Positions 34,903-44,061 are shown, counted from the first letter of the stretch. The stretch: 64,000 nt of DNA from Massilia sp. IC2-477 (GCF_020707265.1 NZ_JAJFEQ010000001.1:186001-250000), one strand, 5' to 3'. Numbers and translations: made by a program. Notes: generated from the letters alone by a model not told the origin.

Positions 34903-35792
34903 CAGTCGAACTCCGTCATGCGGTAGGGCAGGCGGATCGAGGCGCAGGCGCCGCCGCCCGGCGGCATTTCGATCACCAGTTCGGCATCCTTCCCGTACAG
35001 CAGGGCCAGGCGCTCGCGGATGTTGGCCAGGCCCACGCCTTCGTCGGCATGGACGTCGATGCCGATGCCGTCGTCGCACACGTCGACGTGCAGCGTGGCG
35101 ACTTCGACGTGGGCGCGCACCGTGATGGTGCCGCCGGCCACCTTCGGCTCCAGGCCATGCTTGATCGAGTTTTCGATCAGGGTCTGCAGCATCATCGGCG
35201 GGAAGGGCGAGCTGCCGAGGAAGTCCGGCACCTCGAAGCGCACCGTCAGGCGTTCCTTCATGCGCGCCTGCATGATCGCCAGGTAGGCGCGCGACAGTTC
35301 GACCTGCTTGCCGAGCGTGCCGCCGCCACCTGCGCGCATCTGCGGCAGCGAGGAGCGCAGGTATTCGATCAGGTGCGCGTGAACGCGCGCCGCTTCCTTC
35401 GGGTCGGTTTCGATCAGCTGGCCGATCAGCGCCAACGTGTTGAACAGGAAGTGCGGTTCGACCTGGGCCTGCAGCGTCGCCATCTTCGCTTCCATCAGGC
35501 GGCGCTCCAGGGTGGCCACATTGGCCTTGTCGGACGCTTCGCGTGCCGTCAGCTCGGCGCGGCGCTTGCCGCCGGCCAGGACCTTGACACCGAAGGACAG
35601 CAGGATGAACCACACCGCCGGTTCGGTCAGGTTGAATGAGATGCCGAAGACGAAAGCCAGGAACCAGGTCACGTACAGCTTGCGCCACTCGACCAGGGCC
35701 AGCCAGTCGAAGAAGCCCCACCACAGGGCGCTGGCTTCGCTGACGGCCTCGCGCACGAAGTCGAGTGCGCGGTTGATCGGGGCGGCGACCAT
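34902..35792 (-). CDS. LytS/YehU-type sensor histidine kinase
   Basis: A 296-residue kinase of the His_kinase family (PF06580). Two hydrophobic helices at about residues 40-75 anchor it; there is no large sensory domain. A short coiled coil leads to the phosphoacceptor motif QVEPHFLFNTLA. The ATPase domain has MMLQTLIENSIKHGLEP (N box) and CDDGIGIDVHADEGVGLANIRERL (G boxes). It forms an operon with a small membrane protein upstream and the LytTR regulator downstream. With so little extracytoplasmic sequence, the signal is probably sensed in the membrane, perhaps via the small upstream protein. Confidence 0.93.
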   Translation of the reverse strand: MVAAPINRALDFVREAVSEASALWWGFFDWLALVEWRKLYVTWFLAFVFGISFNLTEPAVWFILLSFGVKVLAGGKRRAELTAREASDKANVATLERRLMEAKMATLQAQVEPHFLFNTLALIGQLIETDPKEAARVHAHLIEYLRSSLPQMRAGGGGTLGKQVELSRAYLAIMQARMKERLTVRFEVPDFLGSSPFPPMMLQTLIENSIKHGLEPKVAGGTITVRAHVEVATLHVDVCDDGIGIDVHADEGVGLANIRERLALLYGKDAELVIEMPPGGGACASIRLPYRMTEFD

Positions 35793-35795
35793 GGC

Positions 35796-36047
35796 TTACT
35801 CCACGATTTGGGCCGGACGGCGGCCGAACAGGGCCGCGGCGACGAATTTCAGCAGCAGGAAGCCAACGAACAGGGTGAGCGCGAGCGGGACGATGCTCAG
35901 GATCAGCGCCAGGCCGATCGAGACCGCCAGCAGCGAGGGCCAGGGCAGGGCCGCCAGCGTGCGGGCGCCGGTGCGCAAGGCGCGGTTGGTCTTGCGGGCG
36001 ATGTCTTTCAAGTCGGTCGTGAACGAATCGAAGCGGGAGGTTTTCAT
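35796..36047 (-). CDS. Small membrane protein heading the LytS/LytR operon
   Basis: An 83-residue protein with an amphipathic basic start (MKTSRFDSFTTDLKDIARKTNRALR) and two hydrophobic helices that make a hairpin (PWPSLLAVSIGLALILSIVP, then ALTLFVGFLLLKFVAAALF). The ATG at 36047 has GGAGG four bases upstream. It ends three bases before the kinase start, so the three genes are co-transcribed. No family recognised; a role as a membrane sensor or modulator of the kinase is inferred from position only. Confidence 0.75.
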   Translation of the reverse strand: MKTSRFDSFTTDLKDIARKTNRALRTGARTLAALPWPSLLAVSIGLALILSIVPLALTLFVGFLLLKFVAAALFGRRPAQIVE

Positions 36048-36116
36048 GTGTGCGTCCTTCGGTTGAGTCGATGACGCCACTGTAGGCCTGCAGCCTGCAA
36101 TGCGCCATGGCAATCC

Positions 36117-36167
36117 GACGAACGGTCGAAATCCCGGTTTTGACGGTAAGAAGGGCCGATAAACGGT
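36117..36167 (-). promoter_or_regulatory. Three phased ACCGT boxes (AlgR/LytTR-like)
   Basis: Read on the minus strand, ACCGTTTATC (36167-36158), ACCGTCAAAA (36147-36138) and ACCGTTCGTC (36126-36117) are spaced 20 and 21 bases apart. The last is identical to the published AlgR box. Direct repeats about two helix turns apart are the usual LytTR binding layout. The group lies 70-120 bases upstream of the LytS/LytR operon start. Confidence 0.7.
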
Positions 36168-36174
36168 CGGGCCC

Positions 36175-36777
36175 TTATTGCTTTGGAGGGAGCTTCGCTG
36201 CTTCGCGCTGCATCTTGCCGAACAGGGTTTCCCGAGGCTGTGTTGCGCATGCGGCAATGGCGGTGGCCGCGACGGCGCTGCTGTGTTGCGCGTAGGGCAT
36301 CTGCTGTGGTCCGGGCAGGGTGAAGATCAGCGCATCCCTTGCCATCTTCACTACCTCCATGTCGCTGGCTTGCAGCTCGGGGAAGGTGGCCATGAACCAG
36401 GCTTTGTCGATATTGAAATCCGCGCAGGTCTTGCGCGGCAGGTCAGCCATGCTGTCCTTGCTGAAGCGGATCGGCACCAGGACTTGTGCCGGCGCCACGT
36501 TCGGTTGTGGCGGCGTGTACGGAAAGCTGCGGGCCAGCGCCAGCGCGGCCTTGTCCAGTTCAGGCGAACGCGAGGACTCGGTGATCGCGGCGGCGGCGGC
36601 CTTGCCTGCCGGGCTGACCGTGACGCGCACCACGGCGCGGCCCTGCACGCCGCGCTCAGCCAGGCCGGCGGGATAGGCGGCGTCCCTTGGGTACACCACC
36701 GTGTCGCCTTCCATCATCTGAGCCGAAGCACAGGGGAGGGCCGCAACAGCCAGCAGGGCGAGAGCGAAGTCTTTCAT
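36175..36777 (-). CDS. Secreted protein with TonB C-terminal domain
   Basis: A 200-residue protein with a signal peptide (MKDFALALLAVAALPCASAQ). Residues ~30-105 form a TonB-C fold: VVYPRDAAYPAGLAERGVQGRAVVRVTVSPAGK, then SPELDKAALALARSFPYTPP. This is the domain that in TonB touches outer-membrane receptors, but here the N-terminal membrane anchor and Pro-rich span are missing, so it is not a standard energy transducer. The last ~95 residues have no recognised domain and contain two Cys (TCADF, AACATQ). It starts after the GNAT gene on the same strand and ends at the LytTR-type boxes. Confidence 0.75.
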   Translation of the reverse strand: MKDFALALLAVAALPCASAQMMEGDTVVYPRDAAYPAGLAERGVQGRAVVRVTVSPAGKAAAAAITESSRSPELDKAALALARSFPYTPPQPNVAPAQVLVPIRFSKDSMADLPRKTCADFNIDKAWFMATFPELQASDMEVVKMARDALIFTLPGPQQMPYAQHSSAVAATAIAACATQPRETLFGKMQREAAKLPPKQ

Positions 36778-36788
36778 GAGGTGTCGCC

Positions 36789-37352
36789 CTAGCGGCGGCC
36801 GCGTTCGTCCCAGTAGCTGCGCAACAGTCCATAGTTGATCGTGTCGGCCATCTCGCCATGCACGAACCAGCGCTCGGGCATGTAGCCTTCCTTGCGAAAG
36901 CCCATCCGTTCCAGCACGCCCGCCGAGGCGGCGTTGCGCGGGTCGATGTCGGCTTCGATGCGGTTCAGACGCAGTTCGTGGAAGGCGTAATCGATGGCCG
37001 CTTCCAGCGCTTCGCTTGCGAAGCCCTTGCCCCAATAGGCGCTGCCGAGGGCGTAGCCGATTTCGCAGCGCCGGTTCTGCGGGAAGAAATGGTGCAGATT
37101 GGCGGTGCCGATCAGCTGTCCGGTTTCGGCAAGCTCGATTCCGAAACGCACCTCGGACTGTTCGCGGTAGCTCTCGAGCGCGCGCTCGATGTTCTGTTCG
37201 GCGAACGCGATCGACGTCCAGGTCGGAGCGCTCCAGTAGCGCACCACCGCCGGGTCGGAAAACACGGCGAACAGGTCGGCGGCATCCTCCATCGTCATGG
37301 GACGTAGGGTGAGCCGGCTGGTAGTCAGGATGGGGGTTGGGTAGCTCGACAT
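36789..37352 (-). CDS. GNAT N-acetyltransferase (RimJ/RimL-like)
   Basis: A 187-residue acetyltransferase of the RimJ-type subgroup (Acetyltransf_3). Motifs are LTTSRLTLRPMTMEDAADLF at the start, the acetyl-CoA loop in YALGSAYWGKGFASEAL, and RIEADIDPRNAASAGVLERMGF. Substrate could be a ribosomal protein N-terminus, another protein or a small amine; it cannot be told from sequence. It ends 11 bases before the TonB-C gene on the same strand and is probably co-transcribed with it. Confidence 0.92.
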   Translation of the reverse strand: MSSYPTPILTTSRLTLRPMTMEDAADLFAVFSDPAVVRYWSAPTWTSIAFAEQNIERALESYREQSEVRFGIELAETGQLIGTANLHHFFPQNRRCEIGYALGSAYWGKGFASEALEAAIDYAFHELRLNRIEADIDPRNAASAGVLERMGFRKEGYMPERWFVHGEMADTINYGLLRSYWDERGRR

Positions 37353-37380
37353 GACGAAGATGATAGCACTGCCGCCGAGC

Positions 37381-38013
37381 TCAGACAGATGTGACCACCG
37401 CCCGCACCACCATGTCGCCGATCAGCTGCTGCGCATGCTCGAAGTCGCCCGCGTCCAGTTCCGGCTTGTCGAGCACCAGCGCCATCTGGGCCGAGAAATC
37501 GGCGTAGGACTGGGTCATGGCCCACAGCGCGAACAGCAGGTGGGTGGCGTCGACGCGGGCGATGCGGCCGTCTGCCATCCAGCCCTCGAACACCTCGATG
37601 TCGCGGCGCAGCAGCGGTACCACGCGTGCGCGGATCTGGTCGCCGTAGAACTTGGCGCCGCCGATGACTTCCATCGCATACACGCGCGAGGCCCAGGGCT
37701 GCTCGCGCGAGAAGCGCAGCTTGGCCGCCACATAGGCGCGCAGCACGTCGGCGGGTTCGGCGGCTGGATCGGCCAGGTGGGCCATGCGCTCGAGCCAGTC
37801 GTCCAGCACGTCGTCCAGCACGCGCTGGTACAGGGCGTTCTTGGTCGGGAAGTAGTAGAGCAGGTTCTGCTTCGAGATGCCGGCCCGCTCGGCGACGGCG
37901 GCGATGCTGGTGCCTTCGAAGCCGCACTCGGCGAACAGGCGAGTGGCGGCGCCGAGGATCGCGTTTTCCAGCTTGTCGCGGCGCGTGCTGCTGTCGTTGA
38001 CGTGAATGTCCAT
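37381..38013 (-). CDS. TetR-family regulator, RutR-like
   Basis: A 210-residue regulator. The HTH is in residues ~15-60 (ATRLFAECGFEGTSIAAVAERAGISKQNLLYYFPTK). The ligand domain resembles RutR in spacing and phrases (YAMEVIGGAKFYGDQI, HLLFALWAMTQSYADFSAQM). RutR senses uracil and thymine and controls pyrimidine degradation, which fits the pyrimidine operon that begins 1.8 kb away. It starts seven bases after the MocR gene stop on the same strand, so the two regulators may share a transcript. The ligand is inferred. Confidence 0.85.
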   Translation of the reverse strand: MDIHVNDSSTRRDKLENAILGAATRLFAECGFEGTSIAAVAERAGISKQNLLYYFPTKNALYQRVLDDVLDDWLERMAHLADPAAEPADVLRAYVAAKLRFSREQPWASRVYAMEVIGGAKFYGDQIRARVVPLLRRDIEVFEGWMADGRIARVDATHLLFALWAMTQSYADFSAQMALVLDKPELDAGDFEHAQQLIGDMVVRAVVTSV

Positions 38014-38020
38014 GCTGTCC

Positions 38021-39508
38021 TCAGCGCTGGGCGCGCAAAAACTCGAGCAGTTGCGGGTTGGCCGCGTAGGCGGCGTTGAAACGGAACCAGATGCCCTGCG
38101 CTTCGCGCTGGGTGAAGAACTCGCCAGGCGCCAGCAGGATGCCGCACTTCAGGGCGGCGTCGGCGATCGTGCGGCCATTGCGTGCGGCCGTCGGGAGATC
38201 GTCCCAGCCGGCGCTGACGAACATGCCGCCGCGCGGCTGCGCCAGCGGCGCCATGCCCAGTCCGCGCAGGGCGTCCAGGGTGCGCTCGCGGGCGTCATCG
38301 AGCTGGCTCGCCAGGCGCTCGACCATGCGGCGGTAGCCGCGCGTGCCGATGGCGTGGAATACGGCGCGCTCGTTGATCTCGGATGTGGTCAGGCCCGCCA
38401 CCATCTTCACGCGCAGCAGTTCCGGCACCAGGGAGCGCGAGGCGCACAGCGAACCCACGCGCAGCACCGGCGACAGGGTCTTGGAAAAGCTGCCGACCCG
38501 GATCACGCGGCGCAAGCCGTCCATCGCCGCCAGCGAGGCCTCGCCGGGCTGCGCCAGTTCGCGGTAGATGTCGTCTTCCACCAGCCAGAAATCGAACTGC
38601 TCGGCCAGCCCCAGGAGCCGGTGCGCCTGGGCCTGCGAGAGCGAGGTGCCGAGCGGATTCTGCAGCACCGTGTTGACGAACATGAGTTTCGGATGCAGCA
38701 GCGCGGCCTGGCGCGCCAGCTCTTCCATGTCCAGGCCGGCTTCGCCGCGCGCGATCCCGACCGGGATGCAGCCGTGGTGGCGCACCAGCGACAGCAGGTT
38801 GCTGTAGCCGGGATCTTCGACTAGCACCACGTCGCCAGGGCGCGTCAGCGTGCGCAGCACCAGGTCGAAGGCGTGGGTGGCGCCGTTGGTGAGCAGCAGC
38901 TGGTCGGGCTCGACGGGGAACAGCTCGCTCGACAGGGTGGCGGCCAGGTGCTGGCGCAGCGAGGGAAAGCCGAGCGGGTGGCCATAGCCGCGCAGGCGGC
39001 TGGCCGGAATCTTCATGGCGTGGCGCACGGCGTCCAGGATCGTGTTTTCGCCATACCACTCGGGCGGCAGCCAGCCGGCGCCCACCGGCAGGGTTTCAGC
39101 CTGGCCGCTGTACAGGTCGGGGGCGAGGGCGTCGATCTCGGATTGCAGGCTGGGCTGGCTGGCAGCTGGTGCGCACGGCGCCTGGGGCAGGCTGCGCGCC
39201 ACGAAGAAACCTGACCCACGGCGCGAGGAAAGCAGCCCCAGCTGCAGCAGGCGCTCATAGGCTTCGACCACCGTGAATGTGCTGACGCCATTGCACTTTG
39301 CGAATTGTCTAACCGAGGGCATTTTCGTACCGGCACCGAGCTGGCGCTCGTTTACCATCGTCGAGATAGTCGCGACGATCTGGTCGACCAGGCTGCCGCG
39401 CCGGTTCCGGTCGATACCGAGTAGTGGCCACGCCACACCGGGTGCCATACTGGCGGCAGATCGCAAGGTTTTACAAGGAATGACCTCTGTTAACACAGCT
39501 TCTTCCAT
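38021..39508 (-). CDS. MocR-type regulator (GntR HTH fused to aminotransferase domain)
   Basis: A 495-residue PLP-dependent regulator. The GntR-type winged helix is at ~40-110 (RRGSLVDQIVATISTMVNERQ, MPSVRQFAKCNGVSTFTVVEAY, RRGSGFFVA). A class I aminotransferase-like domain follows, with TNGATHAFDLVLRTL, VEDDIYRELAQ and the PLP Lys in VGSFSKTLSPVLRVG. The ATG at 39508 has GGAG eight bases upstream. It is divergent from the pyrimidine operon whose first gene is beta-alanine:pyruvate transaminase; regulation of that operon by an amino-compound-PLP adduct is plausible. An 18-base imperfect palindrome lies in front of the operon. Confidence 0.9.
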   Translation of the reverse strand: MEEAVLTEVIPCKTLRSAASMAPGVAWPLLGIDRNRRGSLVDQIVATISTMVNERQLGAGTKMPSVRQFAKCNGVSTFTVVEAYERLLQLGLLSSRRGSGFFVARSLPQAPCAPAASQPSLQSEIDALAPDLYSGQAETLPVGAGWLPPEWYGENTILDAVRHAMKIPASRLRGYGHPLGFPSLRQHLAATLSSELFPVEPDQLLLTNGATHAFDLVLRTLTRPGDVVLVEDPGYSNLLSLVRHHGCIPVGIARGEAGLDMEELARQAALLHPKLMFVNTVLQNPLGTSLSQAQAHRLLGLAEQFDFWLVEDDIYRELAQPGEASLAAMDGLRRVIRVGSFSKTLSPVLRVGSLCASRSLVPELLRVKMVAGLTTSEINERAVFHAIGTRGYRRMVERLASQLDDARERTLDALRGLGMAPLAQPRGGMFVSAGWDDLPTAARNGRTIADAALKCGILLAPGEFFTQREAQGIWFRFNAAYAANPQLLEFLRAQR

Positions 39509-39535
39509 CGCCACCACTCCATCCACGGGGTTGAA

Positions 39536-39656
39536 GGGCGCCTCGAAAAACCGTCGCGAGCGGCAGCAATGGTGGTCGAGAAGCGCAGCTGTACGAGGAG
39601 TACAGCGAGCATCGCAGACCGCCAGTGCAACGCGCAGCAGGTTTTTCGAGGCGCCC
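39536..39656. repeat. Hairpin element, copy B (121 bases)
   Basis: The ends are a perfect 17-base inverted repeat (gggcgcctcgaaaaacc / ggtttttcgaggcgccc). The core has gcgcag, gtac, gtac and gcgag blocks in the same order as the element at 15103-15204 (minus strand), though the arms differ in sequence. It lies between the MocR gene and the pyrimidine operon, inside the divergent promoter region. Confidence 0.8.
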
Positions 39657-39749
39657 GGACTGTACAGGCCGCGTCGCCTGTACGGTTGGTCGGTTTTGCC
39701 CTTGGTGTATCTGTGCCGGTGTTGCCTTGCTGACTATTATTGATCAATA

Positions 39750-39767
39750 TTTTGCCAACTGGTAAAA
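39750..39767. promoter_or_regulatory. Operator candidate in front of the pyrimidine operon
   Basis: ttttgccaactggtaaaa is an imperfect palindrome (TTTT-CCA / TGG-AAAA), 30 bases before the transaminase start. It is a likely binding site for the divergent MocR or the RutR-like regulator. Confidence 0.55.
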
Positions 39768-39797
39768 ATTTTTCGCCGTCATGGCGGGGAGAGACGC

Positions 39798-41114
39798 ATG
39801 AACGAGTCCAAGCCCAAGTCGATGTCGTCGTTTTGGATGCCCTTCACCAATAACCGCGACTTCAAGGCCAATCCGCGCCTGCTGGTATCTGCCGATGGGA
39901 TGTACTACAAGGATGTGGACGGCAACAGCGTGCTCGACGGCACCGCCGGCCTCTGGTGCGTGCCCTGTGGCCACGCCCAGCCGCGCATCACCCAGGCCGT
40001 CAGCGAAATGGTGGGCCAGCTCGACTTCGCACCCACCTTCCAGATGGGCCACCCGGCCGCCTTCGACCTGGCCGAGGGGCTGATGGACTACACCGGCCAC
40101 AAGTTCGGCCACGTGTTCTATACGAATTCCGGTTCCGAAGCGGTGGATACCGCCCTGAAGATGGCGCTGGCCTATCACAAGGCCCGCGGCGAGGGCGGGC
40201 GCACCCGCCTGATCGGGCGCGAGCGCGGCTACCACGGGGTCGGCTTCGGCGGCCTGTCGGTGGGCGGCATCGGCAACAACCGCAAGAGCTTCGGTCCGCT
40301 GCTGCCGGGCGTCGACCACCTGCCGCACACGCACAACCTGTTGAAGAACGCCTTCTCGCGCGGCGAGCCGGACTTCGGCGTGGAGCTGGCCGACGAACTC
40401 GAACGCCTGGTCACGCTGCACGATGCCTCCACCATCGCCGCCGTGATCATCGAACCGGTGTCCGGCTCCACCGGCGTGCTGGTGCCGCCCAAGGGTTACC
40501 TGAAGCGCCTGCGCGAGATCTGCGACAAGCATGGCATCTTGCTCATCTTCGACGAAGTCATCACCGGCTTCGGCCGCCTGTGTACGCCCTTCGCCAGCGA
40601 CTATTTCGGCGTCGAGCCCGACATGATGACCACGGCGAAGGGGCTGACCAACGGCGTGGTGCCGATGGGCGCCGTGTTCACCAAGCGTTTCATCCACGAC
40701 GCCTTCATGGAGGCGCCGGCCGGTATCGAGCTATTCCACGGCTATACCTATTCCGGCCATCCGCTGGCCTGCGCGGCGGCGATCGCCACGCTCGAGGTGT
40801 TCCGCGAGCAGGGCATCATCGACAACGCAAAGGCGCTGCAAACGTACTTCGAGGACGCGCTGCATTCCCTGCGCGGCCTGCCGCACGTGATCGACCTGCG
40901 CTCCATCGGCCTAGTCGCGGGCATCGAACTCGAACCCATCGCCGGTAAGCCGGGCGCGCGCGCCTACAGCGCCTTCAAGAAGGCGTTTGCGGACGGCATC
41001 CTGATCCGCGTGACGGGCGACATCATCGCGCTGTCGCCGCCGCTGGTCCTGAACAAGCAGCACATCGACGAATTGTTCGGCAAGCTCGCCACCGTACTCA
41101 AGAACCTGGACTGA
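39798..41114 (+). CDS. Beta-alanine:pyruvate transaminase (omega-aminotransferase)
   Basis: A 438-residue class III aminotransferase that turns beta-alanine plus pyruvate into malonate semialdehyde plus alanine. The text is characteristic of the omega-amino-acid:pyruvate type: [50 protein letters not shown], the Asp in [13 protein letters not shown] and the PLP Lys in [16 protein letters not shown]. It is the first gene of the pyrimidine operon and handles its final product beta-alanine. The ATG has GGGGAGAG upstream. Confidence 0.93.
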   Translation: MNESKPKSMSSFWMPFTNNRDFKANPRLLVSADGMYYKDVDGNSVLDGTAGLWCVPCGHAQPRITQAVSEMVGQLDFAPTFQMGHPAAFDLAEGLMDYTGHKFGHVFYTNSGSEAVDTALKMALAYHKARGEGGRTRLIGRERGYHGVGFGGLSVGGIGNNRKSFGPLLPGVDHLPHTHNLLKNAFSRGEPDFGVELADELERLVTLHDASTIAAVIIEPVSGSTGVLVPPKGYLKRLREICDKHGILLIFDEVITGFGRLCTPFASDYFGVEPDMMTTAKGLTNGVVPMGAVFTKRFIHDAFMEAPAGIELFHGYTYSGHPLACAAAIATLEVFREQGIIDNAKALQTYFEDALHSLRGLPHVIDLRSIGLVAGIELEPIAGKPGARAYSAFKKAFADGILIRVTGDIIALSPPLVLNKQHIDELFGKLATVLKNLD

Positions 41115-41121
41115 ATCTCTC

Positions 41122-42615
41122 ATGGACATTATTTCGCATTTCATCAACGGCCAGCCGACGCAAGGGAACGGCACGCGCCAGGCCGACGTCTACAATCCGG
41201 CACGCGGCGAGCCCCGCGCCCGGCTGGCGCTGGCCGAGACGGGTGACGTTGACGCCGCGGTCTGCGCCGCGCAGGCTGCCTTCCCGGCCTGGGCTGCCAC
41301 GCCGCCACTGGCGCGCGCACGCATCCTGTTCAAGTACCTGCAGCTGTGCCAGCAGCACACCGACGATTTCGCGAAGATGGTCGTGCGCGAGCATGGCAAG
41401 ACCTTCGCGGACGCCCAGGGCGAAGTCGCGCGCGGCATCGAGGTGGTGGAATTCGCGGTGGGCATCCCGCAGATGCTCAAAGGGGAGTTCACCGACCAGA
41501 TCGCGCGCGGCATCGACGCCTGGTCGATGCGCCAGCCGCTCGGCGTGGTGGCCGGCATCACCCCGTTCAACTTCCCGGTGATGGTGCCGATGTGGATGTT
41601 CCCTATTGCGCTGGCGTGCGGGAACACCTTCGTGCTGAAACCTTCCGAACGCGATCCCTCGCCTTCGCTGCTGCATGCCCGGCTGCTGCAGGAGGCCGGC
41701 CTCCCTGACGGTGTGTTCAACGTGGTCCAGGGCGACAAGGTGGCGGTCGATGCGCTGCTCGACCATCCGGACGTCCAGGCCATCAGTTTCGTGGGCTCGA
41801 CGCCGATCGCCGAGTACATCTATTCCCGTGGCTCGGCCAAGGGCAAGCGCGTGCAGGCCCTGGGCGGCGCCAAGAACCACATGGTGGTGATGCCGGACGC
41901 CGACATGGACATGGCGGTCGACGCCCTGATCGGCGCGGCCTACGGTTCGGCCGGCGAGCGCTGCATGGCGATCTCGGTGGCGGTGGCCATCGGCGACGCC
42001 GGCGACCGGCTGGTCGCCGCACTGGCCGAGCGCACCGCGACGCTCAAGATCAACGACGGCATGGCCGAGGGGGCGGAGATGGGGCCGGTGGTCACCAGCG
42101 CCGCCAAGGAACGCATCGAGCGCCTGATCGGCCAAGGGGTGGAGCAGGGCGCGACGCTGGTGGTGGACGGCCGCGGCTGCCGCGTGGACGGCTGCCCGAA
42201 CGGCTTCTTTGTCGGCGGCACCCTGTTCGACCATGTCACGCCCGACATGACAATCTACCAGGAAGAGATCTTCGGCCCGGTGCTGTGCGTGGTGCGCCTG
42301 CCGGACGTGGGCCGGGCGGTGGAACTCATCAACGCCAACGAATACGGCAATGGCGTGGCCATCTTCACGCGCGACGGTGGCGTGGCGCGCGAGTTCGTGC
42401 GCCAGATCGAAGTCGGCATGGTGGGCGTGAACGTGCCGCTGCCGGTACCGATGGCCTTCAACAGCTTCGGCGGCTGGAAGCGCAGCCTGTTCGGCGACCA
42501 TCATGCCTACGGTCCCGAAGGCGTGCGCTTCTATACCCGCCACAAGGCGGTGATGGAGCGCTGGCCCAATACTGCCAGCAGCGGGCCGGAGTTCGCTTTC
42601 CCGCAGATGAAGTAA
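41122..42615 (+). CDS. mmsA: CoA-acylating (methyl)malonate-semialdehyde dehydrogenase
   Basis: A 497-residue aldehyde dehydrogenase of the MmsA/IolA class. It has [23 protein letters not shown] at the start, [19 protein letters not shown], and the catalytic Cys in [14 protein letters not shown]; as usual for this class the general-base Glu region is altered ([10 protein letters not shown]). It would convert malonate semialdehyde from the upstream transaminase to acetyl-CoA and CO2, closing the uracil pathway; methylmalonate semialdehyde from thymine would give propionyl-CoA. It starts seven bases after the transaminase stop. Confidence 0.93.
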   Translation: MDIISHFINGQPTQGNGTRQADVYNPARGEPRARLALAETGDVDAAVCAAQAAFPAWAATPPLARARILFKYLQLCQQHTDDFAKMVVREHGKTFADAQGEVARGIEVVEFAVGIPQMLKGEFTDQIARGIDAWSMRQPLGVVAGITPFNFPVMVPMWMFPIALACGNTFVLKPSERDPSPSLLHARLLQEAGLPDGVFNVVQGDKVAVDALLDHPDVQAISFVGSTPIAEYIYSRGSAKGKRVQALGGAKNHMVVMPDADMDMAVDALIGAAYGSAGERCMAISVAVAIGDAGDRLVAALAERTATLKINDGMAEGAEMGPVVTSAAKERIERLIGQGVEQGATLVVDGRGCRVDGCPNGFFVGGTLFDHVTPDMTIYQEEIFGPVLCVVRLPDVGRAVELINANEYGNGVAIFTRDGGVAREFVRQIEVGMVGVNVPLPVPMAFNSFGGWKRSLFGDHHAYGPEGVRFYTRHKAVMERWPNTASSGPEFAFPQMK

Positions 42616-42672
42616 TTCGGCACCCGTGGGGTGCAGCAGCATGTCGTCGACCAACAACAAGAAGGGATGCAC

Positions 42673-44061
42673 ATGATCGAATCACTCCAGCACCTGCCGC
42701 CCGCGGCGGGGTCGAACGGCGAGCTCGCCCTGCAGTTCACCGACCTGGCGCCGCCCCTCACGGCCCGCCAGGCCGCCGTCGAGGCGGCGCGCTGCCTGTA
42801 CTGCTACGACGCCCCCTGCATGAACGCCTGCCCGACCGGCATCGACGTCGCCAGCTTCATCAAGAACATCCACGACGGGAACATCGATGGCGCCGCCCAC
42901 GGCATCCTGAAGGCCAACATCTTCGGGGGCAGCTGCGCCCGGGTGTGCCCGACCGAGATCCTGTGCGAGCATGCCTGCGTACGCAACAACCCGGCCGAGC
43001 GCGAGCCGGTGCGCATCGGCCTGCTGCAGCGCTACGCAATCGACAATGCCAGTTTCGCCGGCCATCCCTTCCAGCGGGCTCCCGCCACCGGCAAGGTGAT
43101 CGCCGTGGTCGGCGCCGGCCCGGCCGGCCTGTCCTGCGCGCACCGCCTGGCCATGCTGGGCAACGACGTGGTGGTCTATGAGGCGCGCCCGAAAGCCGGT
43201 GGCCTGAACGAATACGGGATCGCCAAATACAAGCTGCCGGGCGACTTTGCCCAGCGCGAAGTGGACTTCCTGATGTCGATCGGCGGCATCCACATCGAAT
43301 ACGGCCGCAAGCTGGGCGAGAACCTCAGCCTGGCCGAGCTGCACACCCGCTATGACGCGGTCTTCCTGGGTATCGGTTTGCAGGCCAGCCGCGCACTCGG
43401 CCTGACCGGCGAAGACGCTCCTGGCCTGATGGCGGCGATCGACTACATCGCCGCGCTGCGCCAGGCCAGCGACCTGTCCACCTTGCCGGTGCCGCGCCGC
43501 GCGGTCGTGATCGGCGCCGGCAACACGGCGATCGACATGGCGGTGCAGATCAAGCGCCTGGGAGCCGAAGACGTGACCCTGGTCTACCGCCGCGGCCTGG
43601 AGTCGATGAGCGCCACCGGCCACGAGATCGAGATCGCCAAGGCGAACTACGTGCGCATCCGCACCTGGGCCGCGCCGCTCGAGGTGCTGCTGGACGAGGC
43701 GGGCCGGGTATCCGGCATGCGCTTCGAGCAGACCCGCATGGAAGAGGGCCGCCTGGTGCGTACCGGCGGCTACATCGAGATCGCGGCCGACGCCGTGTTC
43801 AAGGCCATTGGGCAGAGCATGAGCGAAGACGGCCTGGTCGAACCGCTGGCACGGGAACTGTCGCGCGAGGGCGACCGACTCCGGATCGATGAGCGTTTCC
43901 GCACCGCGATCCCCGGCATCTATGCGGGCGGCGACTGCGTGGCGCCGGGCCAGGACCTGACCGTGCAGGCGGTCCAGCACGGCAAGCTGGCGGCCCTGTG
44001 CATCCACCAGGACATCCAGGCGCATATCGGCACCACTATGGAGGCAGCATGGCAGACCTGA
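42673..44061 (+). CDS. preT: NAD-dependent dihydropyrimidine dehydrogenase, PreT/PydA subunit
   Basis: A 462-residue flavoprotein related to the small subunit of glutamate synthase. The N-terminal ~110 residues hold a Cys-rich iron-sulfur region (ARCLYCYDAPCMNACPTGID, SCARVCPTEILCEHAC). The FAD-binding GAGPAGLSCAHRL lies at ~137, the NAD(P)-binding VIGAGNTAIDMAVQ at ~278, and a late FAD motif in IYAGGDCVAPGQDLTVQA. It passes electrons from NAD(P)H to PreA for reduction of uracil and thymine. I chose the ATG at 42673 with GAAGGG seven bases upstream; an ATG two codons earlier is too close to that site. The 3' end overlaps preA by 13 bases. Confidence 0.93.
   Translation: MIESLQHLPPAAGSNGELALQFTDLAPPLTARQAAVEAARCLYCYDAPCMNACPTGIDVASFIKNIHDGNIDGAAHGILKANIFGGSCARVCPTEILCEHACVRNNPAEREPVRIGLLQRYAIDNASFAGHPFQRAPATGKVIAVVGAGPAGLSCAHRLAMLGNDVVVYEARPKAGGLNEYGIAKYKLPGDFAQREVDFLMSIGGIHIEYGRKLGENLSLAELHTRYDAVFLGIGLQASRALGLTGEDAPGLMAAIDYIAALRQASDLSTLPVPRRAVVIGAGNTAIDMAVQIKRLGAEDVTLVYRRGLESMSATGHEIEIAKANYVRIRTWAAPLEVLLDEAGRVSGMRFEQTRMEEGRLVRTGGYIEIAADAVFKAIGQSMSEDGLVEPLARELSREGDRLRIDERFRTAIPGIYAGGDCVAPGQDLTVQAVQHGKLAALCIHQDIQAHIGTTMEAAWQT

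Noticed and set aside
34903..36108. A long minus-strand frame suggesting a kinase-regulator fusion upstream of the LytTR protein
   Set aside because: The upstream part is an out-of-frame reading of the kinase and of the small membrane protein genes; the real regulator starts at 34902 with a TGATG overlap.
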